DNA from: Phlebiopsis flavidoalba | Lineage: Eukaryota; Basidiomycota; Agaricomycetes; Polyporales; Phanerochaetaceae | Direction of reading: 5' to 3' | NCBI GenBank assembly: GCA_035772785.1 | Contig: JAOCPU010000002.1 | Coordinates: 1,240,001 to 1,304,000, forward strand | Length of the DNA: 64,000 nt | Shown: positions 35,101 through 45,061 of the stretch, in pieces | Numbering within the stretch: the first letter of the stretch is position 1 | How the letters are laid out: every line of letters begins with the position of its first letter | Notes under the pieces: model-generated | The model's database searches: none | Told to the model about the DNA's origin: nothing | What the model saw: the letters and a program-made list of their open reading frames with translations, nothing else | Position numbers and translations under genes: made by a program

Positions 35101-36950
35101 TTCCAACCTACTGTCGCTTATCAGGAACTCGGAACATACCTACGAGCAATCCTCAATTTTCAGCGTCACGTCTGTCCAATCCCTTAGAGAACTAGCTATT
35201 TGAGTGTTCGCACATATACTTTGTATTATTAGCCAGTCTTTGTATTTTTACAGGGGTGTACATGCGGAGCTGCTAATATTTTCGCGGCCAGTGTCGGGTT
35301 TGATGGATTACCAGGATCTCGGACAGCGCTGATTACCGGCCAAAAATGGCAGTATTTCGGCGCCTAAGCGATTGATTTGAGCGTCCAGGCACCCTCCCCA
35401 GCAGTATTTTTTGTGTACTGTTTTGCTCAATCAGAGTCAAATGAACGAGGTTTCGAGGCTTGATGTGCTACTATATGGTTTATAAAAATATATTATGTAG
35501 TTAGTATATAGGCTCTGTGCACAGTTCTCTCAAAGGACCACAGAACTTTTGATGGCCTTGGTGGGACCCCGACTGATGACCTCTGCACCGCTTGGGTAAG
35601 TACCAGGGAGGTTTCAGCATGTAATATTAATTCCACATACTCTACAATATATACTTATACTCATAAGATACTGCCCCATGTCAAGCATTTCGGTATCAAG
35701 TGAAGCATGGCAATGTTTTCACTGACGGGAACAGGTTCCTGGTGTGTTGATCAGATCACCTCTCCAGTCTGAGCAAGATACAGGCGGTTATACAAGATCT
35801 TTACTTTTGCTGGTGTGATATCACCATGTTGAGGGGAATGACTGCCATTATCTCCTCTAAATTTTGAGTCATTCTGAGCTTTATCTCATCAACAATGTGT
35901 GTGTCATTGCAAAGCAGGCCATCGGACACTTACCATTTTGGGAAATTTTCTTGATTTTTGATACAGAAACCTCTCTCGCAATTTATTGAGAGGGCTATAA
36001 ATCCTCAGAAAATGCTCATCACACTTTGCTATATGCATGGATAATGATATGGTATAAAGAACGAGGGGAAGGGACAGAACGTTTTTGCGAGCAGAGGTAC
36101 ACTGTGGAGCTTATAGTAATTTCGCTGTCCGAGATCCTGGGGTGTCCGGACTCGTGGGAATCCACAGTAGTCTCGCGTGCCGGACCTTTGGAGCCGTGAT
36201 CCGGATGCTCATTAATATTGACCTGACGGTGCATCCGCGTCCTCCTGAAGGTCTGGTGGCTGAGGGTGCGTGACCCCTGGGTCGAGTCACAGCGTGACCC
36301 TCACGCCATTCTCGCTTTCTGGCCTGTCCCCTGCGTTCTGACCGCCACCTCCATGGCCGTTTACCTAGTTTTTTAAACATTGATGGTGTCTATATAGTGA
36401 AGGGAATGACGATCTGTCCCTGTAAAAACCAGATTGGCATGACAGCTTCCAGGGGGACCCAAGCTAGATGGCAGGCATCTCTGCTCTAGCGGCAGCTAGC
36501 CAACGAGTTTCATGCTAGTCTTACACAAGGAGGGAAGCCACCTTGACTTGAGGCTCCTATTCTTATGTAGAGGTGTCCTCATCATGTTCATGGTGGTATC
36601 AGGCTCGCTCCGACGCGATGAAGCTTGAGTGTGGCCCTTTGGCGGCTAATCAAGCGGGAGCTCACTGGACATGCTGCACAGTCGAGCCTCGAGCAATTTT
36701 GCATTTTTTTTAACGCCGAGAGCAACACAGTGGGTAGTTCCACATCAGTACGTCAAAAAAAGGCCCTTTAGAGGACATCTGTATGGGACATGGAGCATGA
36801 GCGAACGGCGCGAGAGAGCGTGGTTGTGACGCGTGTGACTCGACCCAGGGGTAACGCGCCCCAAATCCTCCAGACCGAGGTCAATATTACATTCGGCGCT
36901 TACGTGCAAAGCTCCGCTACGGCTGGCGCCGCGAGACTAGTTTTCCAACC
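35101..36950. mobile_element. 1.8-kb insertion between leader and ATG of the duplicated ETF-alpha copy
   Basis: In the functional gene the leader ends TTCCAACC (43758-43765) directly before the ATG. In the left copy the same leader ends TTCCAACC at 35101-35108, then 1,834 bp of unrelated DNA follows, then TTCCAACC again at 36943-36950 directly before ATG (36951). The duplicated 8 bp is what an insertion with an 8-bp target-site duplication would leave. No transposase is recognisable inside, and the extreme ends show no obvious inverted repeat. A smaller element (36264-36861) lies within it. Confidence 0.6.
36264..36861. mobile_element. 598-bp non-autonomous DNA element with 27-bp terminal inverted repeats (MITE-like)
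   Basis: The left end (36264-36290) and the reverse complement of the right end (36835-36861) match at 25 of 27 positions, sharing the core ACCCCTGGGTCGAGTCAC. Similarity continues inward less perfectly (GCGT.AC and TCTCGC blocks). The interior encodes no transposase, so this fits a non-autonomous miniature inverted-repeat element. No clear target-site duplication is visible at the outer edges. It sits 90 bp upstream of the ATG of the ETF-alpha pseudogene. Confidence 0.75.
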
Positions 36951-37424
36951 ATGCTGCGCGAAACCGCTATCCCTCGCCACTCTCCGGCCTGTCGTCTACG
37001 GAACCTATGCTACACTGCGGGCCCACAGGCGCTCGTATTTCCTGAACACCGCGTGGTAGTCATCGAGTACGCTGCGCTGTCACTGTTTTTAGGCTTTGCG
37101 CGCCGGAAAAGGCTGGGAGGGCCATGGTCATTGGGCTCGTCATAGGCTCTGAGGAGGCTGTAAAAGAGGTTGCTCCCTAAGAGTACAGAAGATTGAGCTC
37201 TCTATAGTCTCGAAGTTCTCGGTGTGAAGCCAAGATGACCAAAGAGCAAAGCTGCGTGCTAGAGTCTGTATGCTGCGCTTGGTATTTCTGGCGGCGATTT
37301 AGTATTTGGTGGAGTATGAAAGGATACCAGTTTATTGTTGTTGTTAACATAGGTGCGTTATTGATTGACGTGGTATTCTGAGATGGTTGTGTGGGGATCC
37401 GCGGATGCTCGCCATCATTCCCCA
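36951..37424 (+). pseudogene. Truncated ETF-alpha copy (processed by deletion, not functional)
   Basis: This is a diverged copy of the gene at 43766-44922. The start (MLRETAIPRHS in frame, aligning with [14 protein letters not shown]) and the TYAT..GP.ALVF.EH region are recognisable up to the first donor site. Sequence then jumps near 37262 from first-intron-like DNA to the C-terminal part (LYAALGISG-like, matching LYVALGISG). About 650 bp, most of the flavoprotein, is missing. The last intron (GTGCGTTATTGATTG...) and the start of the last exon (GGATCCGCGGATGCTC) follow before a second break. Frameshifts and stops occur throughout. Confidence 0.8.
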
Positions 37425-37437
37425 GTTATAAAATTGA

Positions 37438-37570
37438 CTCGTACCTACCATCGCTATCGTCACCTGTCGCTATATTCAGTGCACACGCTGCGAGTTGAGC
37501 CGGCGGATCCTCCCCCGTCGAGGGTGCCGACGAACATCCCGTCGCAGCCCGCGCATAGTGTTGACTAGTT
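37438..37570 (-). pseudogene. 3' fragment of a flavin monooxygenase gene
   Basis: This matches 45050-45150, the last exon of flavin-monooxygenase copy A on the minus strand (WGWVDGEDPQAQ region), with scattered changes. It lies directly after the ETF-alpha pseudogene, reproducing the order of the functional locus with about 190 bp of intergenic DNA removed. No upstream exons are present, so it cannot be a gene. Confidence 0.65.
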
Positions 37571-39000
37571 GCGACACTAGCACAAGCCTTACGGGCGAGA
37601 GTCTCCTAGACATCTCGCTCAACATCACTTGGGGCACATTTGATTACACCTCGTCGGTGTAAATGGATCTTCTCGTCATGGCTGGGACGAACATTCGGGC
37701 CGGCGCACGTCTTCAGGTGCTACCGACAACTGCGCTGCTGGGCTGAAGGTACGCGAGCGGAACTGCTTGTTCTATTGCTGGTGTCCCGTTGGCTATTGAT
37801 GACGGGGGTCTGATATCATGAACACTAAGTTGCACATTCAAGCGCATTCCCGTCCAGGTTTCACAGCATTCCGGGACTATTGGGCACTCAAAAGTTACAA
37901 CAGTTCTCGGTCAGCACCAGTTTCATGCTCTTTCGCCCGTTCCTTTCATAACCTGTATCCACGTTCTAGACACATGTACCCCGCGAAAAGCACCACGGCG
38001 TGGCGTTCGTCGATCGAAGGGCCCGTTGAACCCAGTAATCATGGATACCTTCTGATACTCGTTTCTTAATCAATTCGAGTCGCTTTCATTCTTCGCTGCT
38101 GGACGTCAGCGGGTGCCGTTGCCGCCTTTGTGCTCGCAAACAGTTTCCTTATATCTCAGATTCCTTTGCGTACTCATAGGACCTTCGTAAGATATGAGCC
38201 GAGGGGCATAGAGGCAGTGATCTGCTGAGCCAACCGCATCCTCCCATTTGGTCGTGGCTTAGTTGAGAGAAATCGGCTAGCAAAACGCCGACCCGAAGAT
38301 GCAAGGCAATCGTCAAGAGAGCGGGATCGCGGGCTTGTTGAAGGTAGAGTACAGTATCAGCTCGAACCGGGGGAGCGGCGGGAAACGTCACAATTGATCG
38401 TTTAATTATTGGCCGGCGTATTTTTGCCTCGAGGCTCTCAATACTCCTCGTTTTTGCCGAGGTTCGCCGCCCTCACGGCTGCCCATAGGTCGAGTTTTTT
38501 TTGACAGTCGTGTGACCCCCAGACTGCAGAGAAGTAAGTACCCCGAGAATGGACACAAACATACCATTCTTTGGCGCTTGAATGGTCATGCGAGACGAGA
38601 AAGAATATGACGACTAGCTGTGAGCCCCTAGATCTTTCGCAGAAACATCTCAAAGCTGTTGGGCTTCACAGGATCACTCTCATCAAGACTCTTCCATTCA
38701 AATCATCCAACTTGCTCTGACATACGAAGAACGATGTCCATAACAGTGATGAATGATCTATCGAACAATATCCAACAACGAATGGTCCACAATGAGCGAT
38801 GAATGGTCCACTATCCGGCTCTTATTGATCCCGCGTGCGAAGATAGATCCTTTTCGAGATAATCGAGTCGGGATTGACTCATGCTTGGAAGCTGATCATC
38901 GTAGCCCGCTTGATGCCGCCCCGGTACGGGTCGGGACTTATGCACCACTCATCTTGTATCGAGAATGACAAGTTCAACTTGGTGTCAGCGCGCCTACGGT
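37571..39000. other. Junction region between duplication copies, no gene recognised
   Basis: This connects the left and right duplication copies. The plus-strand stretch LLDISLNITWGTFDYTSS (about 37605-37660) is protein-like but isolated. Plus 37818-38069 and 38753-38968 are unrecognised. A short direct repeat, GAATGGTCCAC, occurs twice near 38780-38815. No transposon ends are visible at the junction. Confidence 0.4.
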
Positions 39001-39124
39001 GACCACTTCAGCTTTAAAAGCAGACCGCATCCTCCGTTTTTCAACCAGCCAACTCCTCGAGCAGCACTGCTCTACCAGTCACCCCAGCTGTACCACCTAA
39101 GTACATTTCAGCCGCTAGCCCTCA

Positions 39125-39539
39125 ATGATTTCAACGCACTTACAAAGAGCTGTGGGGTATGTTATCATCTCCTTGAGTGCAGCGATTTGTGTTATTGAGC
39201 TCTAACGCCGTGGAACTTCACTAGGTTGTACTTTGCCCCGCCTGGCGGCACAAAGGAGTCCGATTGTCTGGGAGTCGTCGACTGCGATGTCTGGACTATC
39301 AAGTGCGACAAGGACGTGAAGATCCACAAGATGTGCTGCAAGAAGTGTAGCGGTCACTTATCACGTCAAAGCGCCCGGTGACTATCATCAGAGCATTCGA
39401 GGTCGTGGAGACGTTGACGAAGTCGATCTCGTTTGGACTGAGACTGAGCGCACCGAGACCGATAGGACCTTGGACACACACGGTGGACAACGTCAACAGC
39501 GTGGCTCCAGGCCTGCTGGGTCCGGCGCCTCCAGCTTAA
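39125..39539 (+). CDS. Small zinc-ribbon-like protein, copy 2 (family unrecognised)
   Basis: This is the paralogue of 32340-32720. The ATG at 39125 lies in the same context, but one G is missing after it relative to copy 1. Correcting for that gives M-D-F-N-A-L-T-K-S-C-G. The intron (GTATGT...TTCACTAG) starts at the same codon. Exon 2 reads GTKESDCLGVVDCDVWTIKC, then DKDVKIHKMCCKKCS and, after a one-base frame change in AGCGGTC, TYHVKAPVTIIRAFEVVE. The stop is at 39537-39539 (GPAPPA end). The product would be about 110 residues, without signal peptide or membrane helix. The cysteines (C-G, CP, C-L, CCKKC) suggest metal binding. The apparent indels may be sequencing errors; if real, this copy is a pseudogene. 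Function unknown. Confidence 0.55.
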
Positions 39540-40119
39540 GTGGTCCGCTGTGTACGCCAGCGGGAGCCGAAGTTTTCATATGGTAGGCATTGCATCGCTT
39601 GAATCTCAAAACTTGCCGTTGACAGCTACTCATAGGAACCGCTCATGCTATCCAATTCCATTATTCTACTCCACCTTTGCATGTCCGTGTCACTGTAGTA
39701 GCCAGTTCTATCGTTGCTCCTCGAAATGCATTAGTTGGACAAAAAATGGGTACAGAACGGCTTGTAATTTTTTTGAGCTATGAATTGGAGCGGAGGCTGT
39801 GATCTTTGGAACGATTAGTCCTGACACCTATTTGCGGTTAAGTGCCCCTGGGCACCAGCGGCCTGTGGCGCACCTGTGGCATCCGCCGCTGGCAGCTGTG
39901 TTTCCCGTTGAGCAGAACTCAAACTATCAGCATTACGCGCGGTCAGATAAAGCATAAAACCTTTCTGGAAGCTGAGTTCTCAGTGGAGTAATTGTTGAAT
40001 GGTTCATGTGCTAGAAGTTGAATATTTCAACAATTTTCGTTGAACTCTCGACGTGGTTTGATGACGCCGAGTCCTACTTTCCACGCCCCATCTCGACATT
40101 TTGAACATATATACCCTCA

Positions 40120-41380
40120 TAGCCATCCGACTGATGTGTAGAGTATCAGCTGGAAAAATCATTACACATCTAACGTGAAGCTCCATTTCGTCCTTCGAAA
40201 TGCATCAACTACTAGTACTGCTGTCCGAGGGTAAGTCAATGTGGCACTTCAGGCATCAAAAACCGGTCAGCCACATTCATAAGCCAACCCATTATTGAGT
40301 CTTCTTCTGGTCATGGGGATTGCAGTTGAGGGTCGATAAAGTGCCAAGTCAGCTCAAGCGATGTCAAGTCGTCCGCCCGCACGTCGGCCAGCCTATGCGC
40401 CACATTCCCTTCCGACATTGTAGAGACCGGTAGTAGTTCGATGGGGGTGCAAGAGCCTCCCAATGCCGGCAGGCTGCGTTGAACAAGCTCAGATGAATGC
40501 TGTAGACAACGTGTGTGGTAATAGGTGACGCGCATATGCAGAAGGGTATAAAGTCTGGCACTCTTTAGCGAATGTAGTAGACATTCCCTCAGTGGAATCT
40601 CAGCGACCTCCCTTGCACTACTACTATCGACAATGAACGCTTTGAGGTGTCTTTTGTAAACCACCAACGATGACTTCCCCGTCACTATCACCATCTCCCG
40701 CGATGGGAATGTCGTGCACCACTTCACCCTACGCGGCAAGCGGCATGAAAGAGGATCTGCCAAAGTTTGACGGCGGCAATGCCGTGGTCTAACACCATGA
40801 CCGCCATGGGTGATGGTAGAACCAACACTTGGGATGGGTACGCCATGTACTTGACTTTGACCATGGCTCAAGCTCACGGCTCTGTAGGGTCAAGATCCGC
40901 GGTGACGTCGTTTTCTTTATCACCAAAGGTGTGGGATTCATTAGCGGTCGCCGGGAGGATTAGGATTAGGCACTCAGGGTGCAAGAAGAGGGCTGGGACG
41001 AGAAATGTTGCTATGACTCCACACGTGGCTCATGGCACGTCTGAGGATTGTGACGCGTGTTTGACTGTTGTACTCGCCTGGTCGGAATCATAAACTCCCA
41101 GAACTTGCATGGATCCTTGATGAATCTTGCTTCGTTCATCGCCAACGATTACGCATTTCTAGGCTCCAACTTTGTGCGGCTCTAACCCAACAAATATATG
41201 TTATTTTTATGCTCATGGTATTATGCACCGTGCTGTCACCCATGACAGTCCGAACTTGACAATGGCTGCACCCCGTGCTTGACTTCGCTGATAATCAAAT
41301 GATTACTTACGATATATTTCTTTCGTCACTGAAAATTCTGTGGCCTGACAGCATGCGTTACATATAGCCCGGGTTCATTC
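40120..41380 (+). pseudogene. Possible degraded gene, product unrecognised
   Basis: Protein-like plus-strand fragments lie in different frames: DDFPVTITISRDGNVVHHFT then LRGKRHE (40668-40755), EDLPKFDGGNAVV (about 40752-40790), DVVFFITKGVGFISGR (about 40905-40955) and NLHGSLMNLASFIANDYAFL followed by GSNFVRL (about 41103-41185). Each is too short to identify a family, but together they suggest one gene broken by stops and frameshifts. A GTAAGT donor and TTGCAG acceptor at 40231-40326 could be its first intron. The minus frame 40311-40877 (188 codons) overlaps and is the competing interpretation. Confidence 0.3.
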
Positions 41381-41815
41381 TAATCGTCCCGAGTAAGTAT
41401 TCAGTTTGTCGACACGATCGTTGTCGAGTTCAAGCAAATTGCGGTCAAGTTTGATAACTGCATTAGGTTTGAAAGTCGTGTTCGGTATAATGTCGTGATG
41501 AGGGGACCTGTTATGTATGTAGCTCCTTCGTTGAATGTACCACAACATTGGCGGTGGTCGAAGTCAGAAAAACGCTCGTCAAAATGACATGATTGAGGGA
41601 GAACGAACAGGAGTCTGACATTCCCCGCCGTCCCGGCCCTCCCGGCTGTCCCGGTCGTCCCGGTCATCCCGACGTCACCAAAATTGAGGAGGCGCTGTGT
41701 GACATTAAGTCACAGCGCGTTCCATGCCATCGGATTGCGCTGGGGAGGCAATGTATTCAAGACGGTAGGTCAGAGAGAACCAACTTTGAGTAGCCAAATC
41801 TAATTTATATTCTAC
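41381..41815 (+). other. Duplicated 47-bp block plus collagen-like triplet frame
   Basis: The block at 41553-41597 also occurs at 34933-34980. Just downstream, the plus frame 41593-41793 contains RPGPPGCPGRPGHPD, five Gly-X-Y-like triplets encoded by a 9-bp repeat of the type CCCGGYCGT. DVTKIEEALCDI follows, and a GTAGGT that could be a splice donor. Whether this is an exon or a short GC microsatellite cannot be decided. Confidence 0.3.
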
Positions 41816-43080
41816 ACAGGGATAGAGTTGTATTAGTATTGTACAGACTAGCTTAAAATCTATATACATGTTGTCCAGCTACATCATGTAACATCAAGTC
41901 ATATATCATCCCGCATCATGTCTAGCAGCCTGCTATTCACGTTGTCTATGTCGCGCACATTTTCCATGTCCTCCATGTTGTTCATGCTCTCTACGGCGGA
42001 CCTGCTATCCATGTTGAACACGTCAGACGTGCCGTGCTGGTCGCACTTATCGTGCATATTGCACATGGTGTGCCTACGGTCTACCGGCCAAGTTGGTCTG
42101 TACGCGCCGTGTACGTTGTCCGTATTTGTGCCTGTCATCCACACCAGCTATCCTCCCAGGAACACACTGCCGGCATCGCGCTAAGTCAAGGACGCCGCTC
42201 TCCAAACGGCGCCCATCGACGAGAGGCCTATATGTATGTGAGTCACGGGGGTCGGCAAGCCCGTACTGCGGCGTAGATGCGTCGTCGCAGCGACGCGGTC
42301 GCCTAAGAGCCTCGTCGCGCTCGGTTCGCGTTTCGCGCGTCGTCAGTCGGGTCGGTAACTGTGGTGTTGGGTAGCAGAAGATTCGAAGCAAGCTAGCGCG
42401 ACATGGAGAGGTTGGTGACGTTCCGATTCCCCTTGGAATCGGTTAACAGCTTCTCCATGGTCTACACGTGACCTTATGAAATTTCCTGAAAAATCCCCCA
42501 TCAATTAATATGAACAAACAATCACACGTGGTCGCATTCGCCTGAGTCGCAGCCGGCGCTAAGCGCTCGAGCGGATTATTTACAGTCTGTCATTCATTTT
42601 ATACAGTTCAAGTGGGGGGAGGAGATAAACAGCAAGACATATACCCCAAGCATTTTGAGGTGGTGTGTGTAGCTGTGCAGGGCAGAAGTGGACTTGAATG
42701 AGATGTCAAGATCTCTACACAGAGTAAACCTAGAGAAATGTGCATGAGAAAAGTGGACATGGTGATAGCTTGCTCACAGTGTCTGCAGGATGAAGTGGGG
42801 TGAAAGGAAGGAGTGCACTCACTGGAAATGTCAACAGACGACACTGTTTAGCTACTGAACTATACAGTTATGGTGAGTCATCATGATTACGTTTGCATTT
42901 TTTTATGGCCGAGCTTCCTTAAAAGGCTATTTGTGCAACTTTATAGCCGAGCTTCCTTAAAAGGCTATTTGGGGGTGACGCTAAACCACCGGAACTTAAG
43001 TAGAGCAGATGTACCACCTGAACAAAGGGTTTAAGGTCACAGGATATATATACTGGGATTTGGGTTGCATGGTTTGTTGT
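41816..43080. repeat. Low-complexity and short-tandem DNA between duplicated blocks
   Basis: At 41905-42065 ATG/CAT/GTT-rich trinucleotides give a Met/Asn/Asp-rich minus frame (NNMEDMENVRDIDNVN), which I take as a repeat product. At 42908-42970 a 38-bp unit is tandemly repeated, with 25-bp cores starting GCCGAGCTTCCTTAAAAGG at 42908 and 42946. No gene is recognised between them; plus 42093-42374 and minus 42074-42391 overlap and are unconvincing. Confidence 0.5.
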
Positions 43081-43086
43081 CACGCA

Positions 43087-43281
43087 GGGCACACGGCGCA
43101 CACACACGAGCCGAGCGCAGCTCGGCGAGGAGTGCGCTGTGTGTACTATCACTAATCCGTGACTGCTACGAGACGGCGCGCACCTCGGCGAGAACTCACG
43201 GAGGGCACACGGCGCACACACGAGCCGAGCGCAGCTCGGCGAGGAGTGCGCTGTGTGTATCACAAATCCGTGACTGCTACG
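43087..43281. repeat. 116-bp tandem duplication containing a perfect palindrome
   Basis: A unit beginning GGGCACACGGCGCACACA starts at 43087 and again at 43203 (period 116 bp; the second copy is about 79 bp long). Each contains CGAGCCGAGCGCAGCTCGGC, with GAGCCGAGC and GCTCGGC arms that can form a hairpin, followed by GCGCTGTGTGT and CCGTGACTGCTACGA. It lies 480-680 bp upstream of the ETF-alpha ATG. No function is assigned; stem-loops of this kind could be regulatory or slippage products. Confidence 0.8.
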
Positions 43282-43765
43282 AACCTCACACACAGCAGGC
43301 ACCCCGCACGCAAAGGCGCCCGTCACACAGCGGCGGCATCTGTGACAAACGACAATTCGGGGCACCTTGTGACATTGTGTGACAGCCATTTAGGTTGAGA
43401 TTGTACAGTAGCATATATCTTTTCCACTGATATAAATCTGTGCTATTGGTTTTAGATTAGGAGTCGGGGAATCGGTGTCGCGCGCACAGCCGACGACCCC
43501 AAGTCTAGTAGTCACAGTCTCATCACCGAGCCGTCACAGTACGTGACATCAGGCCACCCCAGACGGCTTGAACGGCATGGAGAGGCCGGCCGGTACGCTC
43601 GGACGGCACGGAATGTCAACCCCCTGCACTTTCTGGATTGAGGAATAGTGACCCTAACCCTAGAAAACGCCGGGAGAGAGATCTCCGAATGGCCGAAGGA
43701 CGTGATTGCGGGGAAAGGTGCACACATTGCTGAGCGCACTCAGGACCCTGTCTACTGTTCCAACC

Positions 43766-44922
43766 ATGCTACGAAACCGCTCCCTCGCCGCTCTTAGGCC
43801 TGTCGTCTTCAGAACCTATGCTACGGCTACGGGGCCACATGCGCTCGTATTTCTTGAACACCCGCGGTGGAGTCATCGAGTCGGGCTCGCTTTCTGCTTT
43901 GGCGGCGGCGGAAAAGCTGGGAGGACAGGTCACTGGGCTCGTCATAGGCTCTGAGGAGGAGGTAAAGGAGGTGCTCCCCAAAGTACAGAAGTAAGTTCTC
44001 TAAGTCTTGAAGTCTCGAGCAAGATGACAACGAGCAAGCTAGGTTGAAGGGATTGACCAGCGTTCTGCACTCTTCCTCTTCTCAATACGCACCACCACTG
44101 CCTGAAGCTGTGTCTCCCCTGCTCGAGAAAATCCTCTCTTCAGGCTCGCCATATACGCACGTCGTTTCTGCGCACTCTGCATCGGCAAAGTCGCTACTTC
44201 CGCGTGTGGGCCGCGAAGCTAGACGTGCCCGCCGTCTCGGACATCACCTCCCTCGTACACGACAGCGCTGCAAACAGCACAACCTTCACGCGACCCATTT
44301 ACGCAGGTAACGCCATCGCCACCGTCGTCGCCGGCTCCTCTATCCCGCTCAAATTCTTCACCGTACGCTCTACCGCATTCAAGGCCACGGCCGAAGAAGG
44401 CTCTGGGGTGGAAGCAACGTCCGTAGACCCCGTTTCCGCGTCCGGCGCTGCATCGGAGCACGTGAAGACAGAACTTACCAAGTCCGACCGCCCCGAGCTC
44501 GGTGCAGCGAGCCGTGTCGTGTCAGGCGTGGGCCGCGCGCTCAAGGACGCTGCGACGTTCAACGCGACGCTTGAGCCGCTTGCAGACGCGCTCGGCGCCG
44601 CCATTGGCGCATCTCGCGCGGCTGTCGATGCGGGCTACGCGGATAACTCGTTGCAGGTAGGGCAGACGGGCAAGGTCGTCGCGCCAGAGCTGTATGTTGC
44701 GCTTGGTATTTCGGGCGCAATTCAGCATCTGGCGGGCATGAAAGATTCCAAGCTTATTGTTGCTGTCAACAAGGTGCGTTATTGATTGACGTGGTATCCT
44801 GAGGTGGTTCTGACATTTTTGTGTAGGATCCGGATGCTCCCATCTTCCAGGTTGCGGATGTAGGACTGGTCGCCGATCTCTTCGAGGTTGTTCCGGAGTT
44901 GGTGGAGAAGGTCAAACAGTAG
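43766..44922 (+). CDS. ETFA: Electron transfer flavoprotein alpha subunit
   Basis: The start [20 protein letters not shown] is a typical mitochondrial presequence. It is followed by [30 protein letters not shown] and [11 protein letters not shown]. Exon 2 has [43 protein letters not shown], and [20 protein letters not shown]. The family signature follows: [19 protein letters not shown], then [18 protein letters not shown] (the C-terminal FAD-binding domain). After the intron 44774-44826 come [20 protein letters not shown] and [11 protein letters not shown], with a stop at 44920-44922. The first intron starts near 43992 (GTAAGT). ETF accepts electrons from acyl-CoA dehydrogenases in the mitochondrial matrix and passes them to ETF-ubiquinone oxidoreductase. 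Three single-base frameshifts (CACCCGCGG near 43860, near 44060, and GTGTGGGCC near 44205) interrupt otherwise perfect family sequence and look like sequencing errors. Confidence 0.92.
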
Positions 44923-45061
44923 CCGTAACACACTACGCACAAAAAGTCAAACCGCGCTGTGAATATACTTTCGACCCCAGCGAAATGCGTGTAGCATGGC
45001 TGTGTATACTCAAACCTATCATGGCGCGTATGGTGACCAACCAGGTAACCTGACTTCGTAC

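Larger units (their letters stand above)
32240..37570. repeat. Left copy of a tandem segmental duplication (decayed)
   Basis: Blocks shared with 39000-45150 in the same order and orientation are: zinc-ribbon gene and flanks (about 32240-33400 with 39000-40120); a block starting GGTGGCCGAAGTCAGAAAAA (34933-34980 with 41553-41597); the ETF-alpha 5' flank (34981-35108 with 43637-43765); ETF-alpha coding fragments (36951-37424 with parts of 43766-44852); and the flavin-monooxygenase 3' end (about 37438-37570 with 45050-45150). Shared intron sequence, such as GTGCGTTATTGATTGACGTG, excludes convergence. DNA between blocks has diverged or been replaced. The left copy has lost the functional ETF-alpha frame. 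Confidence 0.75.

Noticed and set aside
41899..42144. Minus frame rich in Met, Asn and Asp
   Set aside because: It is produced by trinucleotide-like low-complexity DNA. The periodic MEDMEN/DIDNVN pattern follows the repeat, and an opposite-strand frame exists as well.
43087..43281. CRISPR-like array
   Set aside because: There are only two units, 116 bp apart, without regularly spaced unique spacers, in a eukaryotic context. It is a simple tandem duplication.
32240..43300. A complete transposon or retroelement coding for transposase or reverse transcriptase
   Set aside because: I looked for integrase, reverse transcriptase and transposase motifs on both strands of the repeat-rich interval and saw none. 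Only non-autonomous inverted-repeat DNA is supported.
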